A DNA stretch of 7,104 nucleotides from JBBQXV01 sp043785585 (lineage in GTDB: Bacteria > Myxococcota_A > Polyangia > Polyangiales > Polyangiaceae), in the NCBI GenBank assembly GCA_043785585.1, contig JAYVXB010000193.1:1-7104 (forward strand), read 5' to 3'. The notes under the pieces were generated by a model. The model was not told where the DNA came from and made no database searches. It saw only the letters and a program-made list of their open reading frames with translations. Position numbers and translations under genes: made by a program. Below are positions 5,207 to 7,104 of the stretch, piece after piece. Every line of letters begins with the position of its first letter. Position 1 is the stretch's first letter.

Positions 5207-6943
5207 ACCCGATGGATCCCGGCGGGGATGCTCGCGGCGACGCTCTTCGCGTCGCCCGCGCACGCCTGGGTCGAGTCGCACCAAGCCGGCGACGACATCC
5301 ACGTTCGCGTCGACGCGAGCGGCGTCGCGCATGTCGAGCACACGATCCCGTACCGCGTGAAGCGTGGCCCGCTGCGATCGTTCGACATCACGGGTGTCGA
5401 GAAGGGCGTCGTCGTCGAAGAGGCGGCGATCCTCACGGCCGAGGACGGCAAGGAGCTCGGCGCGCACGTCACGACGCTGACCGACCACGTCTTGCGCGTG
5501 ACGATCGAAGAGCCGCGACAGCTCCTCCGAGGCGTCTTCACATTCCATGTAAAGTACACGGTCGACCTCGTCGCCGCGAAGGAGCTCACGCGTGACGGCT
5601 CGCTGTGGAAGCTCGCGTGGAGCGCGCCTGTTGCGACCGAAGGCTTCGACGGCGCGCGGATCGTGTTCGAGCTGCCGCCCGCGCAAGCCGAGCCGAAGGT
5701 CGTGCATCCCGAGACAGGGAACGTCGATGAGAGCGTCCTCGCGACGTTGACGCGCGGGAAGGATCACGACGAGCTCGTGGTCGTGCGGCCGCACGTCGCG
5801 CGCGGCGAGGCGGTGTCGTGGACGCTCCGGATCGATCCGAAGGCGTTCAACGGCGTGCAGTCGCCGGAGCTTCAGCAAGCGCCGCCGCCCGCGCCTCCGC
5901 CGCCGCCCGATCACGAACGTAGTGGCGTGCTCGCGGGGGGTCTCTTGGCGCTCGCGCTCGCGTTCGCGCTCCTGGTTTGGCACAAGGGTCAAGCGTTCGC
6001 AGCGGCGTGCGCGGCGCGCGGCGCGAAGTCGCAAGCGCTCGTTCCGCTCGGCGATTCGTGGCGCGCGCTGCTCGCGGGCGCGGCGCTCTCGGCGGGCGTG
6101 GCGCTCGAAGTGACGGGGCGGCCGACGCTCGGTGCCGGGATCGTCGGCGCGGCGATGTTGCTCGCGGCGCTTCGTTCACCGGCGACGCGTGCGCAAGTGC
6201 GCGGTCCGGGGAAGTGGCTCGCGCTTCGTCCCGAGGAAGCATTCGCGCGCACGCACGATGCGAGGCACTGGCTCGACGTCGGTGCGCGATCGGGGAAGAT
6301 CGCCGCGCTCCTGACGTGCGCGCTCCTCCTCGCGGCCGCGGTGGTCTCGCGCCGTCTCGACGCGGAGGCGCCGTATCTCGTCTTGCTCGACGCGCTCGCG
6401 CTCGTGCCGATCTTCTTCACGGGGCGCGCGTCGCAGCTCCCGCCGAGCCTGTCGGTCGCGCCGGCCGGTGCGCTTCGCGCGATGTTCACGCGGCTTCGAA
6501 AACGCGAAGCGCTGAGGACGGTGCCTTGGGCGCGCGTGCCGGTGGGTCATACCGAGCCCGACGAGCTCCGCCTCATGACGTTGCCGCGCGTGGCGATGCC
6601 CGGGCTTCTGGCGATCGAGATCGGGATCGCGTACGGACGAACGCCGACCGGGTACGGCGCGACGCCCGAGGTGCTCGTGCGTGTTCAGGAGGGGACGGCG
6701 GCGGCAGCGAGGATGGCGGCGCTCGCACCGTTCGCGCGACCCGTGCCCGGACGCCGCGTGGACGAGCGTGTTTTGCGCCTCGAGCCGCGGCTGCCGACGA
6801 AGCGCGGAACCCTCGCGCTGGTGGAACGGCTGGGCCGCGAGCTCGTCGACCGCCGACTGCGCCTTGCCTCGTCGACTCCGGCGCCAGCCTGGCGGGGCTC
6901 CGAGCGCCGCCTGCCGCGCAACGTCACGAAAAACGCCGCCTAG
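5198..6943 (+). CDS. Exported multi-pass membrane protein, DUF2207/YciQ-like layout
   Basis: The 581-residue protein starts with a Sec signal (Arg5, hydrophobic core about 7-18, probable cleavage after Ala23 in SPAHA). The start at 5198 is chosen because the next ATG (codon 11) would remove the charged n-region. Residues about 24-225 form a soluble, probably beta-rich domain beginning with HVRVDASGVAHVEHTIPYRV, outside the cytoplasmic membrane. A proline hinge (229-237) leads to helix 1 (about 243-261). Further hydrophobic segments lie near 289-306, 309-325, 367-383 and 392-408. Five helices would put the Arg-rich C-terminal part (410-581) in the cytoplasm. The order 'signal, N-terminal beta domain, helix, helix pairs, cytoplasmic tail' is that of DUF2207 (YciQ-like) proteins, whose role is not well defined; this match is from layout and N-terminal character only. 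No catalytic motif is visible. The gene follows the lipoprotein gene by 67 bp on the same strand and may share its transcript. Confidence 0.85.
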   Translation: MTYTRWIPAGMLAATLFASPAHAWVESHQAGDDIHVRVDASGVAHVEHTIPYRVKRGPLRSFDITGVEKGVVVEEAAILTAEDGKELGAHVTTLTDHVLRVTIEEPRQLLRGVFTFHVKYTVDLVAAKELTRDGSLWKLAWSAPVATEGFDGARIVFELPPAQAEPKVVHPETGNVDESVLATLTRGKDHDELVVVRPHVARGEAVSWTLRIDPKAFNGVQSPELQQAPPPAPPPPPDHERSGVLAGGLLALALAFALLVWHKGQAFAAACAARGAKSQALVPLGDSWRALLAGAALSAGVALEVTGRPTLGAGIVGAAMLLAALRSPATRAQVRGPGKWLALRPEEAFARTHDARHWLDVGARSGKIAALLTCALLLAAAVVSRRLDAEAPYLVLLDALALVPIFFTGRASQLPPSLSVAPAGALRAMFTRLRKREALRTVPWARVPVGHTEPDELRLMTLPRVAMPGLLAIEIGIAYGRTPTGYGATPEVLVRVQEGTAAAARMAALAPFARPVPGRRVDERVLRLEPRLPTKRGTLALVERLGRELVDRRLRLASSTPAPAWRGSERRLPRNVTKNAA

Positions 6944-6950
6944 CGAGATT

Positions 6951-6958
6951 CCCCCCCC
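6951..6958 (+). repeat. C8 homopolymer after the membrane protein gene
   Basis: Eight consecutive C lie seven bases beyond the TAG at 6941-6943 and 64 bases before the next ATG. The tract is outside any assigned coding frame, so length change would not shift a gene frame. It could be unstable or prone to sequencing error. Confidence 0.7.
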
Positions 6959-6979
6959 GAGGACGGCCGCTTCCGCCGA

Positions 6980-6998
6980 CGGGTGCAAACTGCACCCG
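6980..6998. promoter_or_regulatory. Perfect 8-bp inverted repeat between genes (operator or terminator stem)
   Basis: CGGGTGCA (6980-6987) and TGCACCCG (6991-6998) are perfect inverted arms around AAC. GCCG (6975-6978) and CGGC (7002-7005) could extend the stem after an internal loop. It ends 7 bases before a candidate -10 box and 24 bases before the next ATG, a position typical of a repressor or activator site; the 19-bp dyad also fits a dimeric regulator. It could instead end the membrane protein transcript, although no T tract follows. The rest of 6944-7022 shows only the C8 tract and GC-rich sequence. Confidence 0.45.
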
Positions 6999-7005
6999 AA
7001 GCGGC

Positions 7006-7011
7006 TAGAAC
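7006..7011 (+). promoter_or_regulatory. Candidate -10 box for the gene at 7023
   Basis: TAGAAC matches four of six bases of the sigma-70 -10 consensus. TGCAAA at 6984-6989 lies 16 bp upstream as a poor -35 and is inside the inverted repeat. Transcription would start within a few bases of the ATG at 7023, giving a nearly leaderless mRNA, in keeping with the absence of a Shine-Dalgarno sequence. Weak consensus evidence only. Confidence 0.3.
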
Positions 7012-7022
7012 CCTCCTCCGAC

Positions 7023-7104
7023 ATGCCCGAACCGTCCGCACCGCGCATCACTCCGACCCACGCCCTCGGCATTTACGCGGAGCCGCTCGCGACCGGACGC
7101 CGGG
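7023..7104 (+). CDS. Start of an unidentified gene, cut by the window edge
   Basis: From the ATG at 7023 the frame stays open to the window end (27 codons plus one base). The peptide begins MPEPSAPRITPTHALGIYAE. It has no signal peptide or membrane helix in the visible part, and I do not recognise a family. Support comes from genome-like codon use, a plausible position after a 79-bp gap, and the candidate -10 box at 7006 and inverted repeat upstream. There is no Shine-Dalgarno sequence (CTCCTCCGAC precedes the ATG). The upstream frame is also open, so a different start cannot be excluded. Confidence 0.5.
   Translation, partial: MPEPSAPRITPTHALGIYAEPLATGRR

Noticed and set aside
6176..7072. 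Open frame of 298 codons on the - strand across the end of the membrane protein gene and the following gap
   Set aside because: Arg-rich shadow product with no motif, and it crosses the likely promoter of the gene at 7023.

Overview
The window is GC-rich (clearly above 65 percent by eye), gene-dense chromosomal sequence with strong G/C third-codon bias. Codon use, long Ala/Arg-rich shadow frames, a G-A-C type lipobox and large unrecognised exported proteins suggest a Myxococcota-like bacterium, probably of the Polyangia. That placement is inference; there is no rRNA or other marker. I see no tRNA, rRNA, CRISPR array, insertion sequence or prophage gene.

Layout: (1) 1-804 (+), the C-terminal two thirds of a cystathionine gamma-synthase-type PLP enzyme, cut by the left edge. 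(2) 801-2933 (-), a complete Rep/UvrD/PcrA-type superfamily 1A helicase, convergent with the first gene and sharing 4 bases with it, so the two stop codons interlock inside an inverted repeat. (3) 2934-3012, a short divergent promoter region. (4) 3013-5130 (+), a 705-residue predicted lipoprotein of unknown function. (5) 5131-5197, a gap containing competing GC hairpins. (6) 5198-6943 (+), a 581-residue exported membrane protein: signal peptide, N-terminal extracytoplasmic domain, Pro-rich hinge, about five membrane helices and a cytoplasmic tail, resembling the DUF2207/YciQ layout. (7) 6944-7022, a gap with a perfect 8-bp inverted repeat. (8) 7023 to the right edge (+), the first 27 codons of an unidentified gene.

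The first two genes are ordinary housekeeping functions (methionine/transsulfuration metabolism; DNA replication or repair) and have no evident link to each other. The lipoprotein and membrane protein genes are co-directional, 67 bp apart and both cell-envelope proteins. They may be cotranscribed, but the hairpins between them could equally separate them, and nothing in the sequence gives a shared function. I found no convincing new defence, mobile or biosynthetic system. The points most worth a second look are the unrecognised envelope pair, the inverted repeats at gene borders, and small lineage-specific insertions in the helicase.
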